This document shows positions 28,422-38,489 of a DNA stretch of 64,000 bases, one piece after another. How positions within the stretch are numbered: position 1 is the stretch's first letter; each line of letters begins with the position of its first letter. A program made the position numbers and the translations under genes. The stretch covers positions 39,716 to 103,715 of the forward strand of contig JAABTF010000001.1 of assembly GCA_011389965.1 (NCBI GenBank). Reading direction: 5' to 3'. Origin of the DNA: Halothiobacillus sp. Lineage in GTDB: Bacteria > Pseudomonadota > Gammaproteobacteria > Halothiobacillales > Halothiobacillaceae. The notes under the pieces are model-generated. The model did not search any database. It had not been told where the DNA came from and was given only the letters and a program-made list of their open reading frames with translations.

Positions 28422-30064
28422 CTAAGGGGGTGGTTCCGCAGGCCTGAACTGTTCGCAGGAGAGCGCGACATCGTGCTTGCTGCGAAGACGTGTCGTCGCC
28501 AGTGCGTTTGCCGGCGGCGCCCCTTTTCGGCGCTCGATCACGATACCGGCAACCGACTCGCGACAGAAATCCGCCACGGCGTCCCCGTCATTGCCCAACC
28601 GAACCAGCGGCTCCGACAATCGACCATAGAAGTCGTATTCCGCCCGGTATTTGCCGACGAAACCCAAGGTATGCCCCGCAGCTTGCCACTGTCCCAGGCG
28701 CTCGACAAACGGGGCGAAATCGAATGCTGGCCGCAGGGGCGCGAACGCCAGGTGCGCCAGCAGCAGCGCGGTCACGGTCACCGCGGAGACAATCACCGAC
28801 TGGGCCATCACCGGCCGTGCCCGCCACAGCACCCCGCCCGTCGCCATAATGGCAAGCCCCACGGCGCTCACCCACCCCGGGAGCAGGGAGAGCACTTCGC
28901 TGTCACCGAGCCAGGGCAACAAGGCCAGTGCCAGACCGAACATGCCCCACATCAACGTGACCGAACGCGCCGTCAATCGATCCTCCCGTCCGGCCAGCCA
29001 GAAGGCCAGCAAAAGGGCGAACGCGGGCAGCATGGGCAAGACGTAGTGGGGCAGTTTCCCCGATGCCAGCGAAAACAGGAGCAGTGGCACGACCACCCAG
29101 GCCAACAGCACGGCGAGAAGCTGCCTGTCCGCGAACAAGCGTCCGCTCCAGCCGCCACTACGCCAGCCGCTCAGCACTGGACCGACCAGCAGCAAGGTCC
29201 AGGGTAGGAACATCACGGGGAGTACCGCCAGGTAGTAGTAAAACGGCTCGGCATGATCGAAGGCGTCCACCACCCGACCGGCCATCTGCACCCAAAGGAT
29301 TTTCTCGGCGTAGGCCGGACCCCCCAGATGCGCAGCCTAGAGCGCCCAGCCCAAGGCGATCGATGAGCCGAGAAAACCCACCAGCCCGGCAGTAACGAAG
29401 CAGCGCCAGTGCAACCGGACGCCGGCCCACCAGGGCGCCGATACCGTCAGTGGCACCAAGTAGACCAGGACAAACGGCCCCTTCGCCAGCACGCCCAGCC
29501 CGGTGGCCAGAAACAGCCAGGTCCAGCCGCGAGGCTTCGCCCGTCCAATATCAAGGATCCCCCAACCCCCAGCAGCACGAAGAACAGGACCAGTTGGTCG
29601 AACATCACCAGCGTGGCGAACCCCAGCCAGTAGATCAAACCCAGCAGAATCCACGGGGTCAAAACCGTGGCCTTGGGTCGGCTGGGCCAGAGGCGACTAG
29701 CGATCAGACGAACCAGAAAAAGACTGGCGAGGGAAAACGCCGGCCCGATGAGTCTCGGGCTCAACTCGTTGACGCCGAACACGGCCCAACCGGCATGCAT
29801 CAGCCAGAACAGCAGCGGTGGCTTGTGGCTGTAGGGCTCGCCATTGAGCATCGGCACGAACCACGAGCCGGATCGCCACATCTCCCAGGCCACGCCCACA
29901 TAGCGCGTTTCGTCCACGGGGAGCAAGGGTCGCAACCACAGGGCCGCGGCCACCGTCAGCAGGAACAGCGGTAGCCAGCCCCATTCGAGCAGTATCGCCG
30001 ACGGCACTTGCTTTTCAGCAAGACCCCCAGCATGTGCCTTTCGCCGTGATGGATAAGTGCCCAT
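28422..30064 (-). pseudogene. ArnT-like (family 39/83) glycosyltransferase, disrupted by frameshift and in-frame stop
   Basis: Three collinear fragments: 29447..30064 (PVDETRYVGVAWEMWRSGSWFVPMLNGEPYSHKPPLLFWLMHAGW), 29337..29654 (ATGLGVLAKGPFVLVYLVPLT), 28422..29291 (AGRVVDAFDHAEPFYYYLAVLPVMFLPWTLL). Frame changes near the G5 tracts at 29559-29570; TAG at 29337-29339 (minus). Confidence 0.85.
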
Positions 30065-30230
30065 GACGTGTACGGCTTTCCTCTGCGATTCAGCCACGTT
30101 TTTCTTCGTCCAGGATATCCGGGCTCACGCCGATAGCAGAAATATCACCCGCCGACTGACAGCTTCTCGACTCCATGGCACGCCTCGTGCTTTGGTACCG
30201 TTGTCCGTCTCACCAGAGGAATCGCCCGAC

Positions 30231-31199
30231 ATGATCCGCCGTATCCCGCGCCACGTACTTCATCTCTCCTGGGAACCGGCCAACCATCGACTCGACAAAT
30301 CGAGGAGAACGAGCCAACGCGGGCTCCTTGCTGCTCTCTTGCTCCCGCTCTGCCTGACGGCCACGCCGCTGGCCATGGCCAGCGACGAATCCTGCACTGC
30401 CAGCCACCGCATCGTGGTCAGTCATGCGCTGATCGGCCACGAGCCGGCAGACGTCATCGGTTTGTCGCAGGGCGTCGCCGAGCGCCTGTCCGGCCGACTC
30501 GAAGCCGCCGGACAGCAGGTGGTCAAGCAAATCCAACCGACCCGCAGCGGGGGACTCGAGCCGGCCATGGATGCGTTCTCGCGCCACGCTGCCCCCTGGT
30601 TCGTGCGCTTGGCGGCAGACGACCTGGGCACCGAGGGCACCTCCTCGGCGATTGTCCTGCTGCCTGACCGGTATGCGCCCCGCGCCGGACGCCTGTCCGC
30701 CACGCTGGATAATGGCGCCCGGGCCACGCGCCTGGATGATTGGCAACTGCGGGTGGAACCTGCCGATGGCACACCCTACTCGCCGCCGGCAGACGTCGCA
30801 TCCGAGCGCTTCTGGCAAAGCGATTGGGGGAAGTCGTTGGATCAGGGCATCGAACGGCTTGCCGATGCCATTCTGGGCGAAATCCGCTGCCGACCGCTGA
30901 TCGGACGTGTGATTTCCAGCGAGCATCGTGACGGACAGGCCGATCTGCGCATCGATCTGGGACGTCGTGACGGGCTGGTGAGCGAGGACGAACTGCTGGT
31001 TATCCGCCCCGGCACCCCGGTCGAGTCCCTGGGCGTCAATTTGTTGACCCGCCCCGACCTCGAAACATCGGTCGGACCGGTGCGTGAGCCACGCTCACTT
31101 GGCAAGGCGCGCGTGGTCTATCTGGGCGAACATGACAGCACCCTGCGTTATGAAGGGAATCATGACGTCGACCGTGGTGACCTGGTTCAGGTGAGGTGA
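30231..31199 (+). CDS. secreted hypothetical protein (loosely FlgT-like)
   Basis: Signal-peptide-like N-terminus (LLAALLLPLCLTATPLAMA); SSEHRDGQADLRIDLGRRDGLVSEDELLVIR and DVDRGDLVQVR. Confidence 0.55.
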   Translation: MIRRIPRHVLHLSWEPANHRLDKSRRTSQRGLLAALLLPLCLTATPLAMASDESCTASHRIVVSHALIGHEPADVIGLSQGVAERLSGRLEAAGQQVVKQIQPTRSGGLEPAMDAFSRHAAPWFVRLAADDLGTEGTSSAIVLLPDRYAPRAGRLSATLDNGARATRLDDWQLRVEPADGTPYSPPADVASERFWQSDWGKSLDQGIERLADAILGEIRCRPLIGRVISSEHRDGQADLRIDLGRRDGLVSEDELLVIRPGTPVESLGVNLLTRPDLETSVGPVREPRSLGKARVVYLGEHDSTLRYEGNHDVDRGDLVQVR

Positions 31200-31370
31200 A
31201 GCGGCAATCAGCGCCCTGTTGAGCGCATACGGGCAAGGGCGTGTCGAATGCAACTCCCCTTGGCCCATCCCTGGCCCCCGGTCGATGCGGATGGCAACCT
31301 TCACGCAGCCATCCATTCCCGGATTCACGCCGCGGGCCGAGGGCCGCGACCTACTCCGCTCAGCCGATGC

Positions 31371-32591
31371 CTAATCCAAGCACTCGCCCAGACCGCGCGT
31401 CAGGTCCGCGATGATGTCCTGTGGATCCTCAAGCCCCACCGACAGACGGATCAACCCCTCGTCGATGCCGGCCTCCGCCCGGGCCTCGGTGGACAAGCGC
31501 CCGTGGGTAGTGCTCGCCGGGTGCGTGATGGTGGTCTTGGTATCGCCCAGGTTGGCGGTGATCGAAAGCATCCGTGTGCGGTTGATCACTTTCCAGGCCG
31601 CCGCACGCCCACCGTCGACGACGAACGAGACGATGGCGCCCGGGCCGCTCTGCTGGGCGGCGATGATGTCCGCCTGCGGATGATCGGACAGCCCCGGGAA
31701 GTGCACCCTTGCGACCCGTTGGTGGGCAACCAGCCAGTCGGCCACTTCGCGGGCATGACGGCTGTGGGCCTCCATCCGCAATGAAAGCGTTTCCAGACCC
31801 TTGGCGAATATCCAGGCATTGAACGGAGCCATGGTCGGACCGCAGGTACGCAGAAAGCCGCGCACCTCCTTGCCCACCAGTTCGGCATCGCCGACCACGG
31901 CCCCACCGATGCCGCGTCCCTGCCCGTCGAGGAATTTCGTGGCCGAGTGGATGACGATGTCCGCGCCCAGTTCCAGCGGGCGCTGCAGGGCCGGGGTGCA
32001 AAAACAGTTGTCCACCACCAGGCTGGCACCGTTGGCATGTGCCAAGTCGGCCAGACGATGGATGTCGACCACCTCGGTCAGCGGGTTCGAGGGGGTTTCG
32101 ACGAACAACAACTTGCTGCGCTGGTTGACCGCCCCCTCCCACTGCGACCAGTCGGTCAGGTTCACCCAGTGCACCACTAGGCCGAACTTGGCCAGGTATT
32201 TGTCGAAAAGCACCTTGGTGGTACCGAAGACCTGCCGAGCGACCACCACCTCGTCCCCGGCCTCGCACAGCGCCATGCAGGTCGACAGGATCGCGGCCAT
32301 GCCCGATGCAGTGGCGACACAGTCCTCGCCGCCCTCCATGGCCGCCAGGCGCTCTTCGAAGATACGGGTGGTCGGATTGGTGAAGCGGGCGTAGATATTG
32401 CCCGGCTCGTCACCGGCAAACCGCGCCGCCGCCTGCTCGGCGGAGTCGAAGGTGAAGCTCGAGGTCGTGAAGATCGGCTCGCCGTGCTCGTGCTCGGGCG
32501 TCTGGTGGTGGCCGACCCGTATGGCGCGGGTCTCGAGCGACCAGTTCGGATCGGGATTGCGGGTCGAATCGGTCATTGCGTTCTTGTCCAT
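31371..32591 (-). CDS. metZ: O-succinylhomoserine sulfhydrylase (Cys/Met metabolism PLP enzyme)
   Basis: ETRAIRVGHHQTPEHEHGEPIFTTSSFTFDSAEQAAARFAGDEPGNIYARFTNPTT, HSATKFLDGQGRGIGGAVVG, ITHPASTTHGRLSTEARAEAGI. Confidence 0.92.
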   Translation of the reverse strand: MDKNAMTDSTRNPDPNWSLETRAIRVGHHQTPEHEHGEPIFTTSSFTFDSAEQAAARFAGDEPGNIYARFTNPTTRIFEERLAAMEGGEDCVATASGMAAILSTCMALCEAGDEVVVARQVFGTTKVLFDKYLAKFGLVVHWVNLTDWSQWEGAVNQRSKLLFVETPSNPLTEVVDIHRLADLAHANGASLVVDNCFCTPALQRPLELGADIVIHSATKFLDGQGRGIGGAVVGDAELVGKEVRGFLRTCGPTMAPFNAWIFAKGLETLSLRMEAHSRHAREVADWLVAHQRVARVHFPGLSDHPQADIIAAQQSGPGAIVSFVVDGGRAAAWKVINRTRMLSITANLGDTKTTITHPASTTHGRLSTEARAEAGIDEGLIRLSVGLEDPQDIIADLTRGLGECLD

Positions 32592-32601
32592 CGGCCCGAC
32601 G

Positions 32602-32949
32602 CTAGCGGGCGTTAAAGAAATGCCAGGCCAATGCATCAAATTGGGCGATCTCCGCCAGCAGCCGCTCGGTTTCCGTCTCCAATTCGGCAAACTGGTGCTC
32701 GGCCAACGGTGCCATCGAGCAGTTTTCAGGTGGGGTGCCAAACTGCTGCAACAGGTCACGCATCTGCGGCAGGAATTTCCACTGCAGCCATTCTTCGAAC
32801 GCCAGCGTGTCGAAGCAGAACGGGTGGGGGCTGTTCAGTGCCTGACTGCTGGGTCGCTGGTCGGACCACAGCCCGGCCTGCTGCATTTCCAAGGCGATGC
32901 GATCGAGTTGGCGGAGCATCAAATCCGTGCTGGGTCGAACAGTCTGCAT
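32602..32949 (-). CDS. YqcC family protein (DUF446)
   Basis: NSPHPFCFDTLAFEEWLQWKFLPQMRDLL. Confidence 0.88.
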   Translation of the reverse strand: MQTVRPSTDLMLRQLDRIALEMQQAGLWSDQRPSSQALNSPHPFCFDTLAFEEWLQWKFLPQMRDLLQQFGTPPENCSMAPLAEHQFAELETETERLLAEIAQFDALAWHFFNAR

Positions 32950-32967
32950 GGGGTCGTCAGTGTTTTC

Positions 32968-33828
32968 TCAGTGAACGCGGGACGAGCCCGGCGGCTCGTC
33001 ACTCATGTCGGTGCCGTTTTCATCATCCGCCCAGAACAAACGGTGCGGGATCAATTGCCCTCGGCCGATAGCCGCGGCATGCATCAAGGTCTGATGGGTG
33101 TATTCCAGCCCCTCGTGGACGGCATTGACCGGCTCGCTGCCCTGCGCGATCAGCCCGGCAATCGCCGAGGACAGGGTGCAGCCTGAACCGTGATAGGCAC
33201 CGCTCAAGCGCTCGTACACGAATCGGCGCGGCGGCTCGACGCCAAACAGCCAGTTCTCGACCTTATCGCCCGGCTCGTCGCCCCCTTTCACCAGGACATA
33301 CTCGCTCCCAAGCGAAGCGAGGACGGTGCCACGTTCCTGGAGGTCAGCGGCATCCGGGGCCAGCACCCGCGCCTCGTGGGAGTTGGGCGTCACGATGGTC
33401 GCCCGCGGGAACAGATGTTCGACAATGGCGGCTGCCACGGCATTTTCGGCCAACGATCCGCCGCCGCCGGCGACCAGCACCGGGTCGAGCACCACCGGGA
33501 TGTCCGGGTAGCGCGACAAGATGGTCGCGACTGCCTCGACCAGTTCGACGGTGCCGAGCATGCCGATCTTGATTGCGCCGACCGGCATGTCGCGCAGCAC
33601 TATGAGCGCCTGCTCGATCAACAGTTTCGGCTCAGTGGGCACGAACCGCTGGACATCGACAGTGTCTTGCACGGTCAACGCGGTAATGGCGGTTGCCGGA
33701 TGGACGCCCTGGCTCACAATCGCCTCGATGTCGGCGTGTATCCCGGCCCCTCCGCTGGGGTCATGTCCCGCGATCGCCAGAACCACTGGCACTTCCGTGG
33801 GCTCGGTCATCGTCTGTGTGGTTTCCAT
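32968..33828 (-). CDS. thiD: hydroxymethylpyrimidine/phosphomethylpyrimidine kinase
   Basis: AIAGHDPSGGAGIHADIEAI, AIKIGMLGT, VLDPVLVAGGG, GSGCTLSSAIA. Confidence 0.93.
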   Translation of the reverse strand: METTQTMTEPTEVPVVLAIAGHDPSGGAGIHADIEAIVSQGVHPATAITALTVQDTVDVQRFVPTEPKLLIEQALIVLRDMPVGAIKIGMLGTVELVEAVATILSRYPDIPVVLDPVLVAGGGGSLAENAVAAAIVEHLFPRATIVTPNSHEARVLAPDAADLQERGTVLASLGSEYVLVKGGDEPGDKVENWLFGVEPPRRFVYERLSGAYHGSGCTLSSAIAGLIAQGSEPVNAVHEGLEYTHQTLMHAAAIGRGQLIPHRLFWADDENGTDMSDEPPGSSRVH

Positions 33829-33977
33829 CTGGTGCTAAGCTCCTTCGCTAAGGCTGACCGGACAAGCCGAAAAGATACTCGAACGCGCCCGGGAAAACCG
33901 GAGCGACATGATAACGCAGCACGCCATTGCCGCGTGACGATACAGCCCACCATTCACCCTCAGGGATCAATCCTGTC

Positions 33978-35393
33978 ATGCCGCCGATTCGCCCCAAACA
34001 GTGGCTCAAGACCAGCAAGGAATGGTTCACAAACGCCAAGGACTGGGTGTGGGGCCAAGAGCCTTTCAACCAGGCCGCTCATGTGGTCCAGCGTCTAATC
34101 CGCGCGGTACTCAGCGTCTTGTCCTCGGCATCTCGGGGTGACCTGCAGCTCAATGCCATGAGCCTGTCTTACACCACCCTACTCTCCCTGGTGCCGCTCT
34201 TGGCAGTGACCTTCTCGGTGCTCAAGGCGTTTGGCTCGGCCGCGGTGATCGAACCATTCCTGCTCTCGCTGATGGCGCCACTGGGAGATGCGGCCGACGA
34301 ACTGACTGCTCGCCTTCTCGAGTTCGTCCAGAACCTCCGCGTAGGCGTTCTCGGGGCGGTGGGGGTGGCGCTACTCTTCTTTACCGTAGTCGCTCTGATG
34401 CAGAGGATCGAGCGGGTCTTCAATCGCATCTGGCATGTCCACCAACTCCGCAGTCTCTCTTCCCGTTTTTCCAACTACCTATCAGTGCTTCTGGTAGGGC
34501 CGGTTCTGGTAATCGCTGCCAGCAGCCTGACCGCCGGGCTTTTCGGTGCCCCCATAATCCGCGACGTCACCGAAATGACTCTGATCGGCACGCTTTTCAA
34601 TATGCTGGGCTACTTGCTGCCCCTGTTGATCTGGACCGCCGTCTTCGCCTTCTTGTACATCTTCATCCCCAACACCCGCGTCAAGTTCAGCGCCGCCTTG
34701 GTCGGTGGATTAGTCGCTGCCATTCTCTGGAACCTATTTGGCTATCTCTTCGGCGGCCTGATCGCCGGATCGACCAATCTGACCGCGATCTACTCGGCTT
34801 TCGCCTCACTCGTGCTGTTCATGGTCTGGTTGCAGATCGCCTGGATGATCGTACTGGTAGGCGCGGGCATCAGCTATGCGTGGCAATACAGCGATCGTCT
34901 GATATTGGGCCGGCCGCGTGCCGTTCACCCAGCCATTCGACTGGCGGCAGGCATCGTGCTTTTTGACACGGTCGAATCGGCTTTCGAGCGAGGGGCACTG
35001 CCGCCGGACCGGGACGAACTCGCCCTGCGCGTGCAGAAAGAACCGGGTCTGGAGAACGTATGGATCGACTCGCTACTGGAAAAACTCCTCGACGGCGAGC
35101 TGCTGAGGTCCACGGAGCAAGACAGCCGAATGGGCTTCCTGCCGGCACGCCCGGGAAGCGCCGTTACCCTCGCCGACATCGAGACGGCCCTCGAGGGAGA
35201 AATGCCAACCTTGTCACCGGCGCTGCTCGAGAAAATTCCCGCACTCGCACGGTTTGCAGAAGTCCGCGATCAACTGGAGGGCGACCTGGAGGCGACCCGC
35301 TTCTATACCCCCTATCAGGGCGCAGAATCATCTCCGGCCTATCAGGGCGAAGAATCATCTCCGGCGGCATCCGCGGACGCACCCCGCCAATAA
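33978..35393 (+). CDS. YihY/virulence factor BrkB family inner membrane protein
   Basis: GDLQLNAMSLSYTTLLSLVPLLAVTFSVLKAFG, RVFNRIWHVHQLRSLSSRFSNYLSVLLVGPVL, NTRVKFSAALVGGLVAAILW. Confidence 0.92.
   Translation: MPPIRPKQWLKTSKEWFTNAKDWVWGQEPFNQAAHVVQRLIRAVLSVLSSASRGDLQLNAMSLSYTTLLSLVPLLAVTFSVLKAFGSAAVIEPFLLSLMAPLGDAADELTARLLEFVQNLRVGVLGAVGVALLFFTVVALMQRIERVFNRIWHVHQLRSLSSRFSNYLSVLLVGPVLVIAASSLTAGLFGAPIIRDVTEMTLIGTLFNMLGYLLPLLIWTAVFAFLYIFIPNTRVKFSAALVGGLVAAILWNLFGYLFGGLIAGSTNLTAIYSAFASLVLFMVWLQIAWMIVLVGAGISYAWQYSDRLILGRPRAVHPAIRLAAGIVLFDTVESAFERGALPPDRDELALRVQKEPGLENVWIDSLLEKLLDGELLRSTEQDSRMGFLPARPGSAVTLADIETALEGEMPTLSPALLEKIPALARFAEVRDQLEGDLEATRFYTPYQGAESSPAYQGEESSPAASADAPRQ
35311..35364 (+). 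repeat. 27-bp tandem duplication at the yihY 3' end
   Basis: cctatcagggcgcagaatcatctccgg / cctatcagggcgaagaatcatctccgg (35311-35337, 35338-35364), one mismatch. Confidence 0.95.
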
Positions 35394-35968
35394 ACCGTAT
35401 GCTGCCCTGCCGGGTCCAGCGACCGGGCAAACACGAACCACGCATCGGAGAGGCGGTTGAGGTAGGTGGCAAGTGCCTCGCTCAGATCGCCCGAACCAGG
35501 CTGCTCACTATCGACCGGCTTGGACCAGGCCCAGGCCAGCCGTTCGGCCCGGCGAGTCGCGGTGCGTGCCAAGTGGGCTTGTGCCATGGCCGCCGTCCCG
35601 CCCGGGAGAATGAACTCCTTGAGCGGCGGCAAATCCTCATTGCAGGTCTCGATCCAGCCTTCCAGGCGCGCCAGGTCGGGCAACTGTGAGGCCTCGGCCA
35701 TCTTGCCCATGGCGACCAACCCTCCCAGATCGAAGATCGCCTGCTGCTGCTCGCGAACGAATGCCAGTGCCGTGTCATTGCCTTCGGCCGTCAGGGTCAC
35801 CGAGAGCATACCCAGGCGGGCATTGAGTTCATCGAGCTCGCCCAGCAAATCGATCGCCGGGGCCACCTTGGCCAAACGCTGACCGTCCGCCAGCCCTGTC
35901 TGCCCGCGGTCCCCGCTTCGGGTCACCACGCGGTTCAGTCGTTGCCGTTCAGGAGGACGCTCTGGCAT
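35342..35968 (-). CDS. cob(I)yrinic acid a,c-diamide adenosyltransferase (PduO type)
   Basis: VVTRSGDRGQTGLADGQRL, IDLLGELDELNARLGML, FILPGGTAAMAQAHLARTATRRAERLAW, LNRLSDAWFVFAR. Confidence 0.93.
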   Translation of the reverse strand: MPERPPERQRLNRVVTRSGDRGQTGLADGQRLAKVAPAIDLLGELDELNARLGMLSVTLTAEGNDTALAFVREQQQAIFDLGGLVAMGKMAEASQLPDLARLEGWIETCNEDLPPLKEFILPGGTAAMAQAHLARTATRRAERLAWAWSKPVDSEQPGSGDLSEALATYLNRLSDAWFVFARSLDPAGQHTVYWRGASADAAGDDSSP

Positions 35969-35969
35969 C

Positions 35970-36509
35970 TCAGCCCGCCTGCCCTGACGCTATGGGCACG
36001 TCGGTAGGCGAATCGATCGGACGACCGCTGATGGCCCGCAGGGCGAAGGCGATGATCGCGACCACCCCGTAGAACAGGCCGGCGACCACGCCAAAATCGA
36101 CAATGCCGTGCCAGGGCTGCGGCAGCAGACCAACCAGAAGCACCAGCGCCAATACCCCGCCGGTCACGGAGAAGGCGACGATGCGACGCTTCTTGGTGGC
36201 GTGGATGAAGCCCATGCAATACAAAGGCGCCAGCGCCACGTGCCAACCAACCGGATGGCGCGACAGATGCACCGCCCGCGCCACCACCCGCGGCGAGAAG
36301 CCCTTCTGGAAGCCCTTGTAGCCTTCGCTGTAGATCATGAACACCATCCACACGGCAAAGAACGCCCAGTGCCACCAGGCCCAGGGCACGCTCCAGGCCT
36401 CCAGCGCGTAAAAGGACAATCGGTAAATGGCCCAGAGAAGCAGCGCGGATAGGCCCAGCACGCCCCAGATCGCCCCGATGATTCCCAGTTGCTTGTTCAC
36501 GGTCTGCAT
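35970..36509 (-). CDS. conserved membrane protein
   Basis: MQTVNKQLGIIGAIWGVLGLSALLLWAIYRL...WMVFMIYSEGYKGFQKGFSPRVVARA; multiple TM segments. Confidence 0.75.
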   Translation of the reverse strand: MQTVNKQLGIIGAIWGVLGLSALLLWAIYRLSFYALEAWSVPWAWWHWAFFAVWMVFMIYSEGYKGFQKGFSPRVVARAVHLSRHPVGWHVALAPLYCMGFIHATKKRRIVAFSVTGGVLALVLLVGLLPQPWHGIVDFGVVAGLFYGVVAIIAFALRAISGRPIDSPTDVPIASGQAG

Positions 36510-36629
36510 ATCCTCTGTTTGGCGCCCCCAATGGGCGCCTGATTCTTTGACCGGTTCTTTGGCCGGTTCTTTGACGAGGCTGCGGAGTTTATCATGCGCC
36601 ATTGACCTGAATTTCGGATTGCCACCTGC

Positions 36630-37307
36630 ATGAATCCCCGCACGCGTCGCGAGATGTTCGCCCGTTTGGCCCGCCAACGACCGGAGCCGACTACCGAACT
36701 GGCCTACGAGAGTCCCTTCGAGTTGCTGGTGGCCGTGGTGCTCTCCGCCCAGGCCACCGATGTGGGGGTGAACAAGGCGACTCGCCCGTTGTTCGCGCGG
36801 GCCAACACGCCGCAGGCGATCCTCGACCTGGGCCCCGACGAGTTGACGGACTCCATCCGCACCATTGGGCTCTACAAGAACAAGGCGCGAAATGTCTACG
36901 CGCTGTGCCGCCAATTGATCGAGAAACATGGGGGCGAAGTGCCCGCCGATCGCGACGCACTCGAGGACCTGCCCGGCGTGGGCCGCAAGACGGCCAACGT
37001 GGTGTTGAACACCGTGTTTCGCCAGCCCACCATGGCCGTGGACACTCATATTTTTCGCGTGGCCAACCGCACCGGCCTGGCCCGGGGCAAGACGGTGCGC
37101 GCCGTGGAAGATCGGCTGCTCAAGGTAATCCCGCGCGAGTATCGCCTCGACGCCCATCATTGGCTGATCCTTCACGGGCGCTATGTCTGCAAGGCCCGCA
37201 AGCCTGACTGCGGCGCCTGCATCGTCTGCGATCTTTGCGATTTCCGCGACAAGACCGAGGAATGCAGCCCCGAACTGATTGCCCGCTACGCCACCGACAA
37301 TCCTTGA
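36630..37307 (+). CDS. nth: endonuclease III
   Basis: PFELLVAVVLSAQATDVGVNKATRPLF, LPGVGRKTANVVLNTVFRQPTMAVDTHIFRVANR, CGACIVCDLCDF. Confidence 0.97.
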   Translation: MNPRTRREMFARLARQRPEPTTELAYESPFELLVAVVLSAQATDVGVNKATRPLFARANTPQAILDLGPDELTDSIRTIGLYKNKARNVYALCRQLIEKHGGEVPADRDALEDLPGVGRKTANVVLNTVFRQPTMAVDTHIFRVANRTGLARGKTVRAVEDRLLKVIPREYRLDAHHWLILHGRYVCKARKPDCGACIVCDLCDFRDKTEECSPELIARYATDNP

Positions 37308-37321
37308 CACGAGATCTGCCC

Positions 37322-37753
37322 ATGTATTCCAGCGACCGCCGCAAAATGCGCCAGCCCTTCATCGACACCTGGACCAAAGGCAAGAAGGGCGAGACCCTCA
37401 CCCCGATCGAGCAGATGCTCTTCGATGTCATCCGCGACCATCCGGAATATCACTCTATCCTCGACCAGCCCGAGTTTGCCCTGGAGGCCGACTGGCCGCC
37501 GGAAATGGGCGTGAGCAACCCGTTCCTGCACATGAGCATGCACCTGTCGTTGCGCGAAATGGTTCAGACCGACCGACCGCCGGGCATCCGCCAGGTGTTC
37601 GGCGAACTGCAATTGAAACAGGGTGATCCGCTGGATGCCGAACACGAAATGATCGATTGCCTGGGCGAAGCCCTGTGGCAGGCCCAGCAGAACGGACAAC
37701 CGCCCGACGAGAGCTCGTTGATGGATTGCCTGAGAGACAAGCTCAAACGCTAA
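37322..37753 (+). CDS. DUF1841 family protein
   Basis: MYSSDRRKMRQPFIDTWTKGKKGETLTPIEQMLFDVIRDHPEYHSIL...MGVSNPFLHMSMHLSLREMVQTDRPPGI. Confidence 0.88.
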   Translation: MYSSDRRKMRQPFIDTWTKGKKGETLTPIEQMLFDVIRDHPEYHSILDQPEFALEADWPPEMGVSNPFLHMSMHLSLREMVQTDRPPGIRQVFGELQLKQGDPLDAEHEMIDCLGEALWQAQQNGQPPDESSLMDCLRDKLKR

Positions 37754-37892
37754 TCGCCCAAGCGTGATTGGCGGACCCGGGGCCTATGGCAGGGCGTGCC
37801 GGTCAATCATTTCGGGTAACGGGGCGACCGATGCCGCGCTCTTGCCTGCAGCAAGCCGGGCATTGCCAGGGTCACCCTGCTGCGTTGACCGC

Positions 37893-38357
37893 CTACTCGC
37901 TCTCTTCCAGCGGCCAGTCGACCACATGGGCCTCCCAGTCGATTTCGCCTTCTGAATCGGGGGTGGCGATGACGGCCCGCCCGCGGACCGAATAGCCGCT
38001 GGCCACCGTACTCAGGGGGTTGCCGGTGATCAGCGGGTGCCAGGACGGCAAGTCACGGCCCTCGGCGATGCGCCGATACGCGCAGGTGGCGGGAAGCCAA
38101 TCGAAATCGTCGAGATCTTCGGGCTTGAGCCAGACGCATCCGGGCACCCGGGTCTGCCGATTGAGATAGTCATTGCACTGGCAGGTGCCGGCATCCAGCA
38201 GATGGCAGGCGATATCCGTGTAGTACACATCGCCGCTCTCGTCTTCCACCTTTTCCAGACAGCACTTGGCACAGCCGTCGCAAAGGGATTCCCACTCGGC
38301 GGCGGTCATGTCGCTCAAGCGCTTGCTGCGCCAGAATGGTGGATCTTGATGGGTCAT
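37893..38357 (-). CDS. YcgN family cysteine cluster protein
   Basis: PPFWRSKRLSDMTAAEWESLCDGCAKCCLEKVEDE, CQCNDYLNRQTRVPGCVWL, CAYRRIAEGRDLPSWHPLITG. Confidence 0.93.
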   Translation of the reverse strand: MTHQDPPFWRSKRLSDMTAAEWESLCDGCAKCCLEKVEDESGDVYYTDIACHLLDAGTCQCNDYLNRQTRVPGCVWLKPEDLDDFDWLPATCAYRRIAEGRDLPSWHPLITGNPLSTVASGYSVRGRAVIATPDSEGEIDWEAHVVDWPLEESE

Positions 38358-38489
38358 GAGTCGTCGGAGCAGGCGGCAGGGTGTGGCGTGCAAGGCAGAC
38401 TAACACGCCGGCCGGCTCTGGAAGCAGCGGGCCTTATGCGATGATTGACGGTAGCGCCGAACGACAGCGAACGAATGGAGACGGAGAGG

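Noticed and set aside
32950-33977. TPP riboswitch near thiD
   Set aside because: No THI-box-like CTGAGA...ACCTGATC pattern recognised upstream of thiD.
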